From: an uncultured Bacteroidales bacterium
Lineage (GTDB): Bacteria > Bacteroidota > Bacteroidia > Bacteroidales > UBA932
Direction of reading: 5' to 3'
Length of the DNA stretch: 61,689 bases
Assembly (NCBI GenBank): GCA_946185745.1
Contig: CAMHKQ010000011.1
Span: 1-61,689 of the forward strand
Shown: piece by piece, positions 53,945-61,689 of the stretch
Layout: every line of letters starts with the position of its first letter
How positions within the stretch are numbered: position 1 is the first letter of the stretch
Program-made: the position numbers and the translations under genes
The notes under the pieces: model-generated
Database searches by the model: none
Told to the model about the DNA's origin: nothing
The model's input: only the letters and a program-made list of their open reading frames with translations

Positions 53945-54545
53945 CGAAGAGGATTTTGCGCGTTACGGGCCTGAGATATTCGGCAATGAGGGCGTTGAAG
54001 GTGTCGTCGGTAAGGCTGACGAACCAGCCGCCGTCTTTGGGGCCAATGTTGAAGCCGCCCGCCACCTTTTTGGTGAAGGAGGCGCTTACGCCCTTGGAAA
54101 GGCTCTTTGCGAGCTCGCCTTTCACCCAGGGCTCCAGCTCCGCCTTGAGTTTTTCGGGGAGGATGAGCTCGAGGTCGCCGGCCTCGGTGGCGTCGAAGCG
54201 GGCCGCCACGGCGGAGATTATCTGCTTGAGGAAAGCGGGATCCTGCAGGGCGGCGGAGGTGTCTTTGGCCGAGATTTCCCCGACCAGCAGGTTCTCGATG
54301 TCTTTCTTAGTGGCCTGGAGGGCCTGGGCAGATGCCATCTTGAGGTCGGACGCCACTTTGACGCGCAGGTCTTCAGCGTCTTTCCGGGCCTTCTCGGTAA
54401 TGGCGGCGGCTTCTTCGCGGGCCCTGGCGACTATCTCCCCGGCCTCTTTACGGGCGTTTGCCAGGATGGCTTCGCCCTGCTGCCGGCCCTTGGAAAGGCC
54501 CTCATTATAAAGCTGTTCGGTAAGTTGCTGTAATTTGTCTTGCAT
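53937..54545 (-). CDS. V-type ATP synthase subunit E (peripheral stalk)
   Basis: A 202-residue protein. The N-terminal half is a long Ala/Glu/Lys-rich helix (EAILANARKEAGEIVARARE, then EKARKDAEDLRVK) and the C-terminal half is globular, as in subunit E of V/A-ATPases. It forms the peripheral stalk that stops the head from turning. No gene for the partner G/H subunit is found in the operon. It is the first gene of the seven-gene set, with a TAAATTTG element 43 bases upstream. Confidence 0.88.
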   Translation of the reverse strand: MQDKLQQLTEQLYNEGLSKGRQQGEAILANARKEAGEIVARAREEAAAITEKARKDAEDLRVKVASDLKMASAQALQATKKDIENLLVGEISAKDTSAALQDPAFLKQIISAVAARFDATEAGDLELILPEKLKAELEPWVKGELAKSLSKGVSASFTKKVAGGFNIGPKDGGWFVSLTDDTFNALIAEYLRPVTRKILFGE

Positions 54546-54588
54546 GTTATTGTAAAGTGATAAGTAATATCTGGTTATTTCGTATCGT

Positions 54589-54596
54589 CAAATTTA
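54589..54596 (-). promoter_or_regulatory. -7 element TAAATTTG for the V-ATPase operon
   Basis: A perfect TAnnTTTG match on the minus strand followed by a leader of about 40 nt before the E subunit ATG. It diverges from the TonB receptor promoter 35 bp away. Confidence 0.6.
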
Positions 54597-54630
54597 GCGA
54601 TATTATAGGTATTTTCCAAAAAAATATAGC

Positions 54631-54638
54631 TACTTTTG
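54631..54638 (+). promoter_or_regulatory. -7 element TACTTTTG before the TonB receptor gene
   Basis: A TAnnTTTG match ending six bases before the TTG codon at 54645 that best explains the receptor N-terminus. Confidence 0.6.
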
Positions 54639-54644
54639 CGAGCT

Positions 54645-57600
54645 TTGAAAACACTAGTTCATTCTTCCTCCAACTGGATTCTTGCGCTCATCCTTTCGCT
54701 CGCTTTCAGCGGTCTCTGCATGGGCCAGGGACAGGATCCGTCGTCCATGATATACCGCGGCAGGGTGGCCGTTCCGCCGCCCTACGCATACAACGGCACC
54801 CCGTACTGGGACACCACCGGCTTCAAGTCCGGAAGCGCCATGTTCAACGGCCGCCTCTACGAAGGCGTCCTGCTCAGGGTGGATGCCTCCACGGGCCTCG
54901 TGCACGTGCGTCCCAGCGCCACCTACGCCCCCAGCATTCCCGAGCGCGACCAGCTCTCCTGGATAGAGAGGGCCGGCGTCCGTTTCGTAAACCTGCGGTA
55001 CCAAGGAGTCAAGGGCTCCGAACCGGGCTTCTATGAAGTCGTCTTCGACGGCTCGAGCACACTCCTGAGGCGGGTGAACCGCCGTTTCCGCACCGGTTCC
55101 GGAGACCACCGCATGCTCATCGGCTACGACGATCCCAAGTACAATCCGAACTGCCTCTCGTTCTACGACTATTCCGAGGCGTTCTACATGCTCACCGGCG
55201 ACGGCAGCCTTGTAAAACTGGACAATAAGGGCAGCGTCGCCAGGCAGTTCCGCTCCAGGGCGTCCGACCTCCGGCGCCACATGCGCCTCACCGGCCTCAA
55301 CGGCATGGGCGTCTCCAAGAGGGCCTATTTCCACGAGGCCTTCGCCTTTCTCGACGAAGGCGGGCCTACCGTGCTTGACCGGCTGGTGACTGACTGGCAT
55401 CCCGTGGAGGGCAGCGGCACCGACATCCGCAAGCCCGCGGTGAACGCCCCGAGGCCCGAAAACCTCAAGGCGGTGCTCCCCGACGGCTACTTCGAAGAAA
55501 GGGAAGAGACCGACGCCCTGGCGGAGTCCGGAGCCGGCCTCGACGTCACCTTCCGCAACAAGGTATATACTATAGGGCAGAAGCGCGAGCATCCAGCCGC
55601 TACGGCAAGGGTGTACGGCACCGTGATGGACGGCCAGTTCGACGAACCGCTGCCCGGCGCGGTGGTGTCCGACTCCCTCTCCGGCGCCTACACCACCACC
55701 GACGCCCAGGGTCGCTGGGAGCTCATTCTGCCCACCGGCGAGAACGTCCTCAACTTCATGGAAACCAGCAAGGAAGACGTCCACCTGATGGTTATAATCA
55801 ACGGCGACGGCGAGCTCAACCTCACCATGAACGTGAAGGTCACCGAGCTCGACGCGGCCATGATTTCCGACGAGACCCGCCTGAACCACCGCACCGCCCA
55901 GATGGGCCTCGAGCACGTGAGCGTCAAGACTCTCAACAAGATACCCACCGCCTTCGGCGAGGGCGACGTCATCAAGGCGGTGCTCACCCTCCCGGGAGTG
56001 AAGACGGTGGGCGAAGCCTCCGGCGGCTTCAACGTCCGCGGCGGCTCCTCCGACCAGAACCTGGTCCTCTTCAACGAGGGCACCATCTACAACACCTCGC
56101 ACCTTTTCGGCATCTTCTCGTCCTTCAACCCCGACGTGGTGGCCGACGTGAACCTCTACAAGAGCAGCATCCCCGCCGAATACGGCGGCCGCATCTCCTC
56201 CGTGCTCACCGTGGACGGCAAGACCGGCGACATCGACAAGGTGAAGGGTTCGCTGGGAATCGGCCTCCTCACCAGCCGATTCCACCTCGAAGGCCCGCTG
56301 GCCGGCAAGGGCCGCACCACCTTCCTGATCGGCGGCCGCACCACCTATTCCGACTGGCTCCTCAAGCAGATCCCGGTCAGCAGCGACTACGCCGGCGGTA
56401 CCGCGGGCTTTTACGACGCCAACATCACCCTGAGCCACGTCTTCGACGCCAACAACAGCCTGCAGGTGTTCGGCTACTACTCGCGCGACCGATTCGCGTT
56501 CAACGAAGACAATACCTTCCGCTACGCCAACCTCAACGCCGCGCTGCGCTACAACCACGTCTCTTCCGGGGGCACCCGCATGACCTTCGCGACCGGCGTG
56601 GACTACTTCGGCAACCAGCTCGACGACTATACCAACATGCAGGAGGCCTACACCCTGAATACCGCTGTGAACCAGGCCTTTGCACGCCTGAAGTTCGTCA
56701 CCCCGACAGACTCCGGCCACACCTTCTCGTACGGCGGCGACGCTACGGTCTACGGCCTCGACGGCGGCATCCTGAACCCCCTCGGCGAATCGTCCATGGT
56801 GGTGGCCGACAACCTCGGCAGGGAGTACGCCGTGGAGCCCGCGGTCTATGTCTCCGACAACTGGCAGCCAAGTGACCGGCTCGCCCTCGAAGGGGGAGCG
56901 AGGCTGTCCGCCTTCATGAACCTGGCCGACAGGTCGTGGAACCTGTCTCCCGAATTCAGGGTTTCCGGCAAATGGTCCTTCACCCCGATGCTGTCGGTGA
57001 AGACGGGCTTCAACACGCTGCGCCAGAACATCCACCTGATCTCCAACACCGCGGCCATCTCGCCGCTCGACACCTGGAAGCTCACCGACGCCGACATCAA
57101 GCCCACCGACGGCTGGCAGGCCGCGACCGGCCTGTACTGGACCGTGTTCGGAGGCAAGCTCGACCTCTCGCTCGAAGGCTATTACAAGCGGATGAGCAAC
57201 TACCTCGACTACAAGGGAGGCGCCACCCTGAGCATGAACCGCGAACTGGCTTCCGACCTCGTGCCCACCCGCGGCAAGGCGTACGGCGTGGAATTCATGG
57301 CCAAGAAGACAGTGGGCAAGCTCACCGGCTGGCTCACCTACACCTACTCCCGTACTCTCCTTCAGGAGATGGGCTGGAGGGGCATCGAGACCATAAACGG
57401 CGGGGAATGGTATGCCGCCTCCTTCGACAAGCCTCACGACATCAAGCTGGTGGCCAATTTCGCGGTCACCAGGCGCTACAGCTTCTCGGCCAACGTGGAC
57501 TACTCGACCGGCCGTCCCGTCACCCTGCCCGTCGGCATCTTCAATTACGGCGGCGGCAACCGCCTGCTCTATTCCGAGCGCAACGGCTACCGCCTGCCCG

Positions 57601-57818
57601 ACTACTTCCGCCTCGACCTGGCCGTCAATATCGACCCGGGCCACTACCTGAAGGCTCTCCTCCACTCTTCCGTCACCATCGGATGCTACAACGTCACCGG
57701 CCGCAAGAACGCCTATTCGGTCTATTACACCACCGGAGGCGGCGGCGTGGTCACGGGGCACATGGTGTCGGTATTCGCCGTTCCCGTTCCTTACATCAAC
57801 CTTAACATCCTGTTCTAG
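54645..57818 (+). CDS. TonB-dependent outer membrane receptor with N-terminal extension
   Basis: A receptor of about 1057 residues. The TTG at 54645 gives a proper signal peptide (MKTLVHSSSNWILALILSLA); the first ATG at 54720 lies after the signal and would remove it. Residues about 30-300 are an unrecognised domain. Residues about 315-375 are a carboxypeptidase-like regulatory fold (GTVMDGQFDEPLPGAVVSD), then the plug with FNVRGGSSDQNLVLFNEG and AEYGGRISSVLTVDGKTGD, and a C-terminal barrel ending in VPYINLNILF. The substrate is unknown. Three neighbouring genes follow on the same strand, beginning with DUF4249. Confidence 0.85.
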   Translation: MKTLVHSSSNWILALILSLAFSGLCMGQGQDPSSMIYRGRVAVPPPYAYNGTPYWDTTGFKSGSAMFNGRLYEGVLLRVDASTGLVHVRPSATYAPSIPERDQLSWIERAGVRFVNLRYQGVKGSEPGFYEVVFDGSSTLLRRVNRRFRTGSGDHRMLIGYDDPKYNPNCLSFYDYSEAFYMLTGDGSLVKLDNKGSVARQFRSRASDLRRHMRLTGLNGMGVSKRAYFHEAFAFLDEGGPTVLDRLVTDWHPVEGSGTDIRKPAVNAPRPENLKAVLPDGYFEEREETDALAESGAGLDVTFRNKVYTIGQKREHPAATARVYGTVMDGQFDEPLPGAVVSDSLSGAYTTTDAQGRWELILPTGENVLNFMETSKEDVHLMVIINGDGELNLTMNVKVTELDAAMISDETRLNHRTAQMGLEHVSVKTLNKIPTAFGEGDVIKAVLTLPGVKTVGEASGGFNVRGGSSDQNLVLFNEGTIYNTSHLFGIFSSFNPDVVADVNLYKSSIPAEYGGRISSVLTVDGKTGDIDKVKGSLGIGLLTSRFHLEGPLAGKGRTTFLIGGRTTYSDWLLKQIPVSSDYAGGTAGFYDANITLSHVFDANNSLQVFGYYSRDRFAFNEDNTFRYANLNAALRYNHVSSGGTRMTFATGVDYFGNQLDDYTNMQEAYTLNTAVNQAFARLKFVTPTDSGHTFSYGGDATVYGLDGGILNPLGESSMVVADNLGREYAVEPAVYVSDNWQPSDRLALEGGARLSAFMNLADRSWNLSPEFRVSGKWSFTPMLSVKTGFNTLRQNIHLISNTAAISPLDTWKLTDADIKPTDGWQAATGLYWTVFGGKLDLSLEGYYKRMSNYLDYKGGATLSMNRELASDLVPTRGKAYGVEFMAKKTVGKLTGWLTYTYSRTLLQEMGWRGIETINGGEWYAASFDKPHDIKLVANFAVTRRYSFSANVDYSTGRPVTLPVGIFNYGGGNRLLYSERNGYRLPDYFRLDLAVNIDPGHYLKALLHSSVTIGCYNVTGRKNAYSVYYTTGGGGVVTGHMVSVFAVPVPYINLNILF

Positions 57819-57821
57819 AGC

Positions 57822-58964
57822 ATGAAGAAGATCATTTACATACTTGCGGCGCTGTTCGCTGTTTCTTCCTGCATCTATCCCTTCTCCCCGGACGTGATGG
57901 GCACCGGAGAAGGCCTGGTCGTGGAAGGGGACGTGCTCATCGGCGACATCTCGGTGTTCACCCTGAGCAGCGTGAGGCCGCTCAACGGTGACGTCACTTC
58001 GCAGCCCAACGGAACCGTGTGGGTCGAGGACGAGCAGGGCAACAAGTACAAGAGCTACTCCGAAAAGGACCGCAAAATCTACGTAGACCTGACCAAGGCC
58101 CCTGCCGACCGGAAGTACAGAATCCACGTGCTGCTGTCGAATCCCGGCGAAAAATGGGATCCCGAATACGTGTCCGGCTGGCGTTATCCCCAGCCCGAAC
58201 CCGTCATCAGCGGCGTTGACCTCGAGCCGTCCGAATCCGAGCTGTACCTCACGCTTTCGCTCCAGTCGCCCGAGGGCAGTTCCGGCTGCTACCGCTGGGA
58301 CTACGAGCTTGACTGGGAGTACAACGCCGATTATCAGGCGTCTTTCCTGTACGATCCGGACAACAACGCGCTCATAGACCTCAGCAAGACCGGGCAGCCC
58401 AATCCGTATTATATCTGCTACTCGCACTCCTTCTCCACCGAAACGGGCCTGGCCATAGCCAAGACCCTTCAGGGGCAGGGGCTTTACGGGCATGAGTTCC
58501 ACAGGATTTCCCGCTGGAGCCCCATCGCCTCGAGGCGTATGGCGGCGCTCGTGAAGGCGCGCATCATCTCCGAGGACTGCTACGAATACCTCAACACCCT
58601 CCGCGAAACTTCCGACTACACCGGCTCGCTGTTCACCACCATCCCCAGCGGGATGCAGGGCAACATCCGCTCGGTGAGCGACTCCACCCACCTTGCGGTC
58701 GGATTCATAGAAGTGTCGCACGTGGCTGAGAGGCGCCGCTTCTTCGACGTGGCTCCGTATTATTACAGGAAGGCGCCCGCAGAGAAACCGGAGGTTCCGG
58801 AATATGACCAGGCTCATCCCGACATGAGAAGTTGGTACAATGTCGGCTACAGGCCGGTCGACGACCTTGGCGAAGGGGGAGCCGTAAGATGGATCAAGTC
58901 GCGCTGCGTCGACTGCCGTGAACTTGGGGGAGTGACCACTCCTCCCGAATACTGGGAAAAATGA
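57822..58964 (+). CDS. DUF4249 family lipoprotein
   Basis: A 380-residue lipoprotein with lipobox VSSC (Cys17) and the DUF4249 start LVVEGDVLIGDISVFTLS, followed by VWVEDEQGNKYKSYSE. The family regularly follows a TonB receptor gene in Bacteroidetes and is thought to sit on the cell surface with it, as SusD-like proteins do with SusC; no ligand is known. It starts 3 bp after the receptor stop, and its own stop overlaps the next start (ATGA). Confidence 0.83.
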   Translation: MKKIIYILAALFAVSSCIYPFSPDVMGTGEGLVVEGDVLIGDISVFTLSSVRPLNGDVTSQPNGTVWVEDEQGNKYKSYSEKDRKIYVDLTKAPADRKYRIHVLLSNPGEKWDPEYVSGWRYPQPEPVISGVDLEPSESELYLTLSLQSPEGSSGCYRWDYELDWEYNADYQASFLYDPDNNALIDLSKTGQPNPYYICYSHSFSTETGLAIAKTLQGQGLYGHEFHRISRWSPIASRRMAALVKARIISEDCYEYLNTLRETSDYTGSLFTTIPSGMQGNIRSVSDSTHLAVGFIEVSHVAERRRFFDVAPYYYRKAPAEKPEVPEYDQAHPDMRSWYNVGYRPVDDLGEGGAVRWIKSRCVDCRELGGVTTPPEYWEK

Positions 58965-60601
58965 GAAAGACAATACTCGCATTGGCATTCGCACTCTGTT
59001 CGCCGGGCCTCTGGGCCGGCGGGCTCGAGCGCTGCTACCTTTCCCTCGACAGGAGGGTGTACGTAGCCGGCGACAATATCTGGTGTTCCGCATTCTGCCT
59101 CGACGCGGAAGGCAAGCTCTCCGCCGAAAGCGGCATCTGCTACGTGGAGATAGCCTCTTCGCACAGCACCGCCGTCACGGCCAAGATAGCCCTCGTGGAC
59201 GGGCGCGGCGCTGGGGTGATCCCCATCCCCCTGAACGTTCCCACCGGGAACTACCGCATCTTCGCATACACCGCCATGGAGCGCTGTGAATCCGACTTTA
59301 AACCCTATGAGCATGCAGGGGAGATAGCCATCTACAACACCGGCAGCTCGGCCCGCGTGCCCGGGGGAGTGAAGGTTGTGCAGGGGCCCGTTTCCGCCTC
59401 AAGGGAAAGGGAGAGCTCGCGCCCCGGCCTGGTCACCCTCGCCTGCGACGGGGAAGCGCTCACCGTGCTTGCGGCCGATTCCGCCTCCGTTTCCGTGAGC
59501 ATCTGGCACGACGACGGCATGCCCGCCCCGGCCCCCTTCAACGCCTGCAATTTCAAGGCGATGCTGCCCAGGGCCGCGGCATACTCCGCCGAGGCCGTTC
59601 CGGAGTTCGACGGCGAGGTGGTCACAGCATTCATCACCGGCCCCGAGGCCGCCAGGGTGAAGGAAGATCCCACCGCGGTGGCGATAGTGTCGTCGCCCGG
59701 CTCTGCAGGAGACACCTACCTGAGCGACATAGATGCCGACGGCAGGGTAGTGTTCAAGACCAACAACATCTACGGCCACCGCGACCTGGTGTGCGAAATA
59801 ATGGGCAACCAGGGCGGCTACGACTGCACTTTCGTTCCGGAAGAAAAGTTCATGCGCATCAAGGTGGAGACGACTCCGCTGCTGCTTTCACCCGAATACG
59901 CCCAGCAGCTTATCGCGAGGTCGCAGGCCATGCGCACCGAGCGCAACGCCGACACCCTCTACGAATTCATGCCCAAGCGCGAGAACCTGATACTCAACCA
60001 CGAGGACATGCTGGTGTACCATCTCGACGATTACACCCGTTTCCCCACGGTGCAGGACATTATAATAGAGATAATTCCCGAACTCCGGGTGCGTCGCGAC
60101 GCCGCGGGTGAGCGCGAGCTGCGCATGGTGTTCAAGGACGCCCACACCTGGCATCCCGCGTTCTCGCACAACGTGATGGCTCTGCTCGACGGCGTTCCGG
60201 TGACCGACCTCGGCCACCTGCTGTCGTTCGACGCCATGCTGCTGAGCGACATCCAGCTCTATCCCTACACCTATTCCTTCGGGGGCAAGGTCTACGAGGG
60301 CGTGGCCAATTTCGTCACCACCAAGGGCGACATCTCCTCCCTGGCCTTCGACCGCGGCGTGCGCATAGTGGACTTCGACGGGGCCTCATACCCCGTGGCA
60401 TACACCTGCGACGGCCTTGCCGGCGGCGATTCCGATCTTCGGCAGCTGCTCTACTGGCACCCGGTCGTGACGCTCAGGCGCGGGCAGGCCTCCAGAATCG
60501 TCTTCCGCGCCCCATCCTACAGTGGTAAGTTCCGCGCGGTAGTGGACGGCTTCACCGCTTCCGGCATCCCCGTCCATGAAGAGATATCCTTCAGCCTGTA
60601 A
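58961..60601 (+). CDS. MG2-like exported protein of the TonB/DUF4249 operon
   Basis: A 546-residue exported protein with a signal peptide (about 1-20, ending LWAGG). The first domain, LERCYLSLDRRVYVAGDNIW through NVPTGNYRIFAYTAMERC, has the pattern of a macroglobulin MG2 domain. Two or three further beta-rich domains follow. Lys/Cys features of a thioester protein are absent. It may bind or stabilise cargo at the surface with the receptor and DUF4249 protein. That is inferred from its coupled position only. Confidence 0.65.
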   Translation: MRKTILALAFALCSPGLWAGGLERCYLSLDRRVYVAGDNIWCSAFCLDAEGKLSAESGICYVEIASSHSTAVTAKIALVDGRGAGVIPIPLNVPTGNYRIFAYTAMERCESDFKPYEHAGEIAIYNTGSSARVPGGVKVVQGPVSASRERESSRPGLVTLACDGEALTVLAADSASVSVSIWHDDGMPAPAPFNACNFKAMLPRAAAYSAEAVPEFDGEVVTAFITGPEAARVKEDPTAVAIVSSPGSAGDTYLSDIDADGRVVFKTNNIYGHRDLVCEIMGNQGGYDCTFVPEEKFMRIKVETTPLLLSPEYAQQLIARSQAMRTERNADTLYEFMPKRENLILNHEDMLVYHLDDYTRFPTVQDIIIEIIPELRVRRDAAGERELRMVFKDAHTWHPAFSHNVMALLDGVPVTDLGHLLSFDAMLLSDIQLYPYTYSFGGKVYEGVANFVTTKGDISSLAFDRGVRIVDFDGASYPVAYTCDGLAGGDSDLRQLLYWHPVVTLRRGQASRIVFRAPSYSGKFRAVVDGFTASGIPVHEEISFSL

Positions 60602-60606
60602 GTGAA

Positions 60607-61548
60607 GTGGCGTACCTCGGCGAACTGATTTCCATAGGAGTCGCCCTGTCCTGGACAGTGGCGTCGCTGTGGAGCGAAATCAGCAGCAAAAGGCTCGGCG
60701 CGCAGGTCATGAACACCTGGCGCATGGCCATTTCGGTGGTCGTGTACGCCGTGCTCTCGTGGGTGCTGCTGGGCGCCCCGTACCCCGTCCACGCCAGCGC
60801 AAAGACATGGATGTGGCTGTCTCTCAGCGGCTTCATCGGCTTTTTCCTGGGAGATATCTGCCTGCTCGGAAGCTACGTCATAATCGGAGCCAGGCTGGGG
60901 CAACTTTTCATGACGCTGGCTCCGGCTTTCGCCACCTTTTTTGGATGGCTCATCCTGGGCCAGTCCCTTTCCTGGAAGAGCCTGCTGGCCATGGTGATCA
61001 CCATGTTCGGTATAGGGCTCACGGTGCTCGGGCACGGGCACGAGAAGGGCAAAAAGCTCTCGCTGCAGATTCCCCTGAAAGGGGCGCTGCTGGGCATCGG
61101 CGCCGCCATCGGACAGGGCCTGGGGCTCATCATCAGCGGGATAGGGATGAATCATTACCTGCAGGAAATCCCCGCCGATATCCTGCCGCGGGTGGAGATG
61201 TACGTCCCGTTCAGCGCCAATATGATTCGCTGCATCACCGGCTTCATCGCCTGCCTCATTCTGGTGCTTGTGGTCAAGCCCAAGCCGGGAATGTCGGCCT
61301 TCCTGCACGACGGCAAATCGATGCGTGCGATGGCCATAGTGGTGCTCACCGGACCGGTGCTCGGAGTGGGCTTTTCGCTTATGGCGCTGCGCTATACCGC
61401 AGCCGGAATCGCCAGCACGCTCCAGTCCACCACGCCTATCCTGCTGATGCTTCCCTCGCACTGGATGTTCGGCGAGAAGATAACTCCGCGCAGCATCGCG
61501 GGCGCCATAGTGTCGGTAATCGGCGCGTCGCTTTTCTTCCTGTTGTAA
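60607..61548 (+). CDS. DMT superfamily (EamA) permease
   Basis: A 313-residue inner-membrane protein with about ten TM helices arranged as two EamA repeats; the second contains GPVLGVGFSLMALRYTAAGI and STTPILLMLPSHWMFGEKITP. EamA transporters exchange small metabolites such as amino acids or nucleotide sugars; the substrate is not predictable. It is annotated from the GTG at 60607, 5 bp after the previous stop; no better ATG lies in the first helix. Confidence 0.83.
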   Translation: MAYLGELISIGVALSWTVASLWSEISSKRLGAQVMNTWRMAISVVVYAVLSWVLLGAPYPVHASAKTWMWLSLSGFIGFFLGDICLLGSYVIIGARLGQLFMTLAPAFATFFGWLILGQSLSWKSLLAMVITMFGIGLTVLGHGHEKGKKLSLQIPLKGALLGIGAAIGQGLGLIISGIGMNHYLQEIPADILPRVEMYVPFSANMIRCITGFIACLILVLVVKPKPGMSAFLHDGKSMRAMAIVVLTGPVLGVGFSLMALRYTAAGIASTLQSTTPILLMLPSHWMFGEKITPRSIAGAIVSVIGASLFFLL

Positions 61549-61609
61549 ATCCTGCTGGAAAAAGATTCTTTTTTATGGGGCAAACGCTTGCAGGTTTAAA
61601 AAATATCTG

Positions 61610-61617
61610 TATATTTG
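61610..61617 (+). promoter_or_regulatory. -7 element TATATTTG for tRNA-Asp
   Basis: The same octamer as before the other two tRNAs, ending 17 bases before the tRNA. The gap of 61549-61634 has no gene. Confidence 0.65.
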
Positions 61618-61634
61618 CATCCACTTTTAACCGA

Positions 61635-61689
61635 GGTGCGGTAGTTCAGTTTGGTTAGAATGCCGGCCTGTCACGCCGGAGGTCGAGGG
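61635..61689 (+). tRNA. tRNA-Asp (anticodon GTC), 3' end outside the window
   Basis: GGTGCGG opens the acceptor stem, the D arm is TAGTTCAGTTTGGTTAGAAT, and anticodon stem CCGGC/GCCGG encloses CTGTCAC with anticodon GTC. The T arm and 3' acceptor strand lie beyond base 61689. Confidence 0.88.

Noticed and set aside
54654..59093. An uninterrupted reading frame of 1479 codons on the minus strand opposite the TonB receptor, DUF4249 and MG2 genes.
   Set aside because: It has no domain features, its composition is Val/Gly/His/Ala-rich as expected from reading GC-rich codons backwards, and the plus strand carries three convincing genes with overlapping starts. It is a codon-bias shadow.

Overview
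The window reads as chromosomal DNA of a GC-rich member of the Bacteroidales (Bacteroidota). The evidence is the Bacteroidetes-type promoter element TAnnTTTG in front of many genes and all three tRNAs, the weakness or absence of Shine-Dalgarno sites, and families typical of this phylum: FimA/Mfa-type fimbrillins, DUF4906, Mfa2/FimB anchors, DUF1573, DUF4249 beside a TonB receptor, DUF4493/DUF6359, DUF5683, DUF4954, and a V-type ATPase with a DUF2764 subunit. Genus cannot be settled from the sequence alone; an anaerobic gut or rumen lineage is plausible because pyruvate:ferredoxin oxidoreductase and ferredoxin are present.

Layout. 0-7.7 kb: topoisomerase IV parE (cut by the window edge), DUF1573 protein, ferredoxin, a stub LysR regulator, a PlsC-like acyltransferase, PFOR and fabD. 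7.7-14.5 kb: tRNA-Arg(CCG) with an unusual overlapping 19-bp hairpin, then a type V pilus operon (fimbrillin, an Ig-like lipoprotein, and two tandem DUF4906 tip-type lipoproteins, the last with Ig-like BIG2 repeats). 14.5-19.6 kb: M16 metalloprotease lipoprotein, DUF4493/DUF6359 lipoprotein, a double-RidA-fold protein. 19.7-23.9 kb: a compact signalling operon of a membrane histidine kinase, a receiver-only response regulator, a kinase-less look-alike of the sensor, and a small two-TM protein. 24-28.9 kb: tRNA-Gly(CCC), secA, bactofilin, a zinc-ribbon protein, ssb. 28.9-31.5 kb: an OmpA/TPR lipoprotein translationally coupled to an Mfa2/FimB-type anchor, a second fimbrial cassette.

31.5-45.5 kb is mostly housekeeping: nucleoside permease, tgt-lptF/G-murF, adk, hpt, an HhH outer-membrane protein, then obg-PAP2-parA-parB-DUF5683-mltD. 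45.5-54.5 kb: DUF4954 beta-helix protein directly behind a seven-gene V-ATPase operon (E, DUF2764, A, B, D, I, K) whose rotor subunit keeps residues that bind sodium in the Enterococcus enzyme. 54.6-61.7 kb: a TonB-dependent receptor with an apparent UUG start and a long N-terminal extension, DUF4249 and MG2-like partners, a DMT-family permease, and a tRNA-Asp cut by the window end.

Two genome-wide habits stand out. First, several genes have the -7 promoter element only 4-8 nt from the start codon, predicting leaderless or nearly leaderless mRNAs. Second, four of seven convergent gene pairs share a 4-nt stop-codon overlap. No CRISPR array, rRNA, insertion sequence, prophage or parS site was recognised.
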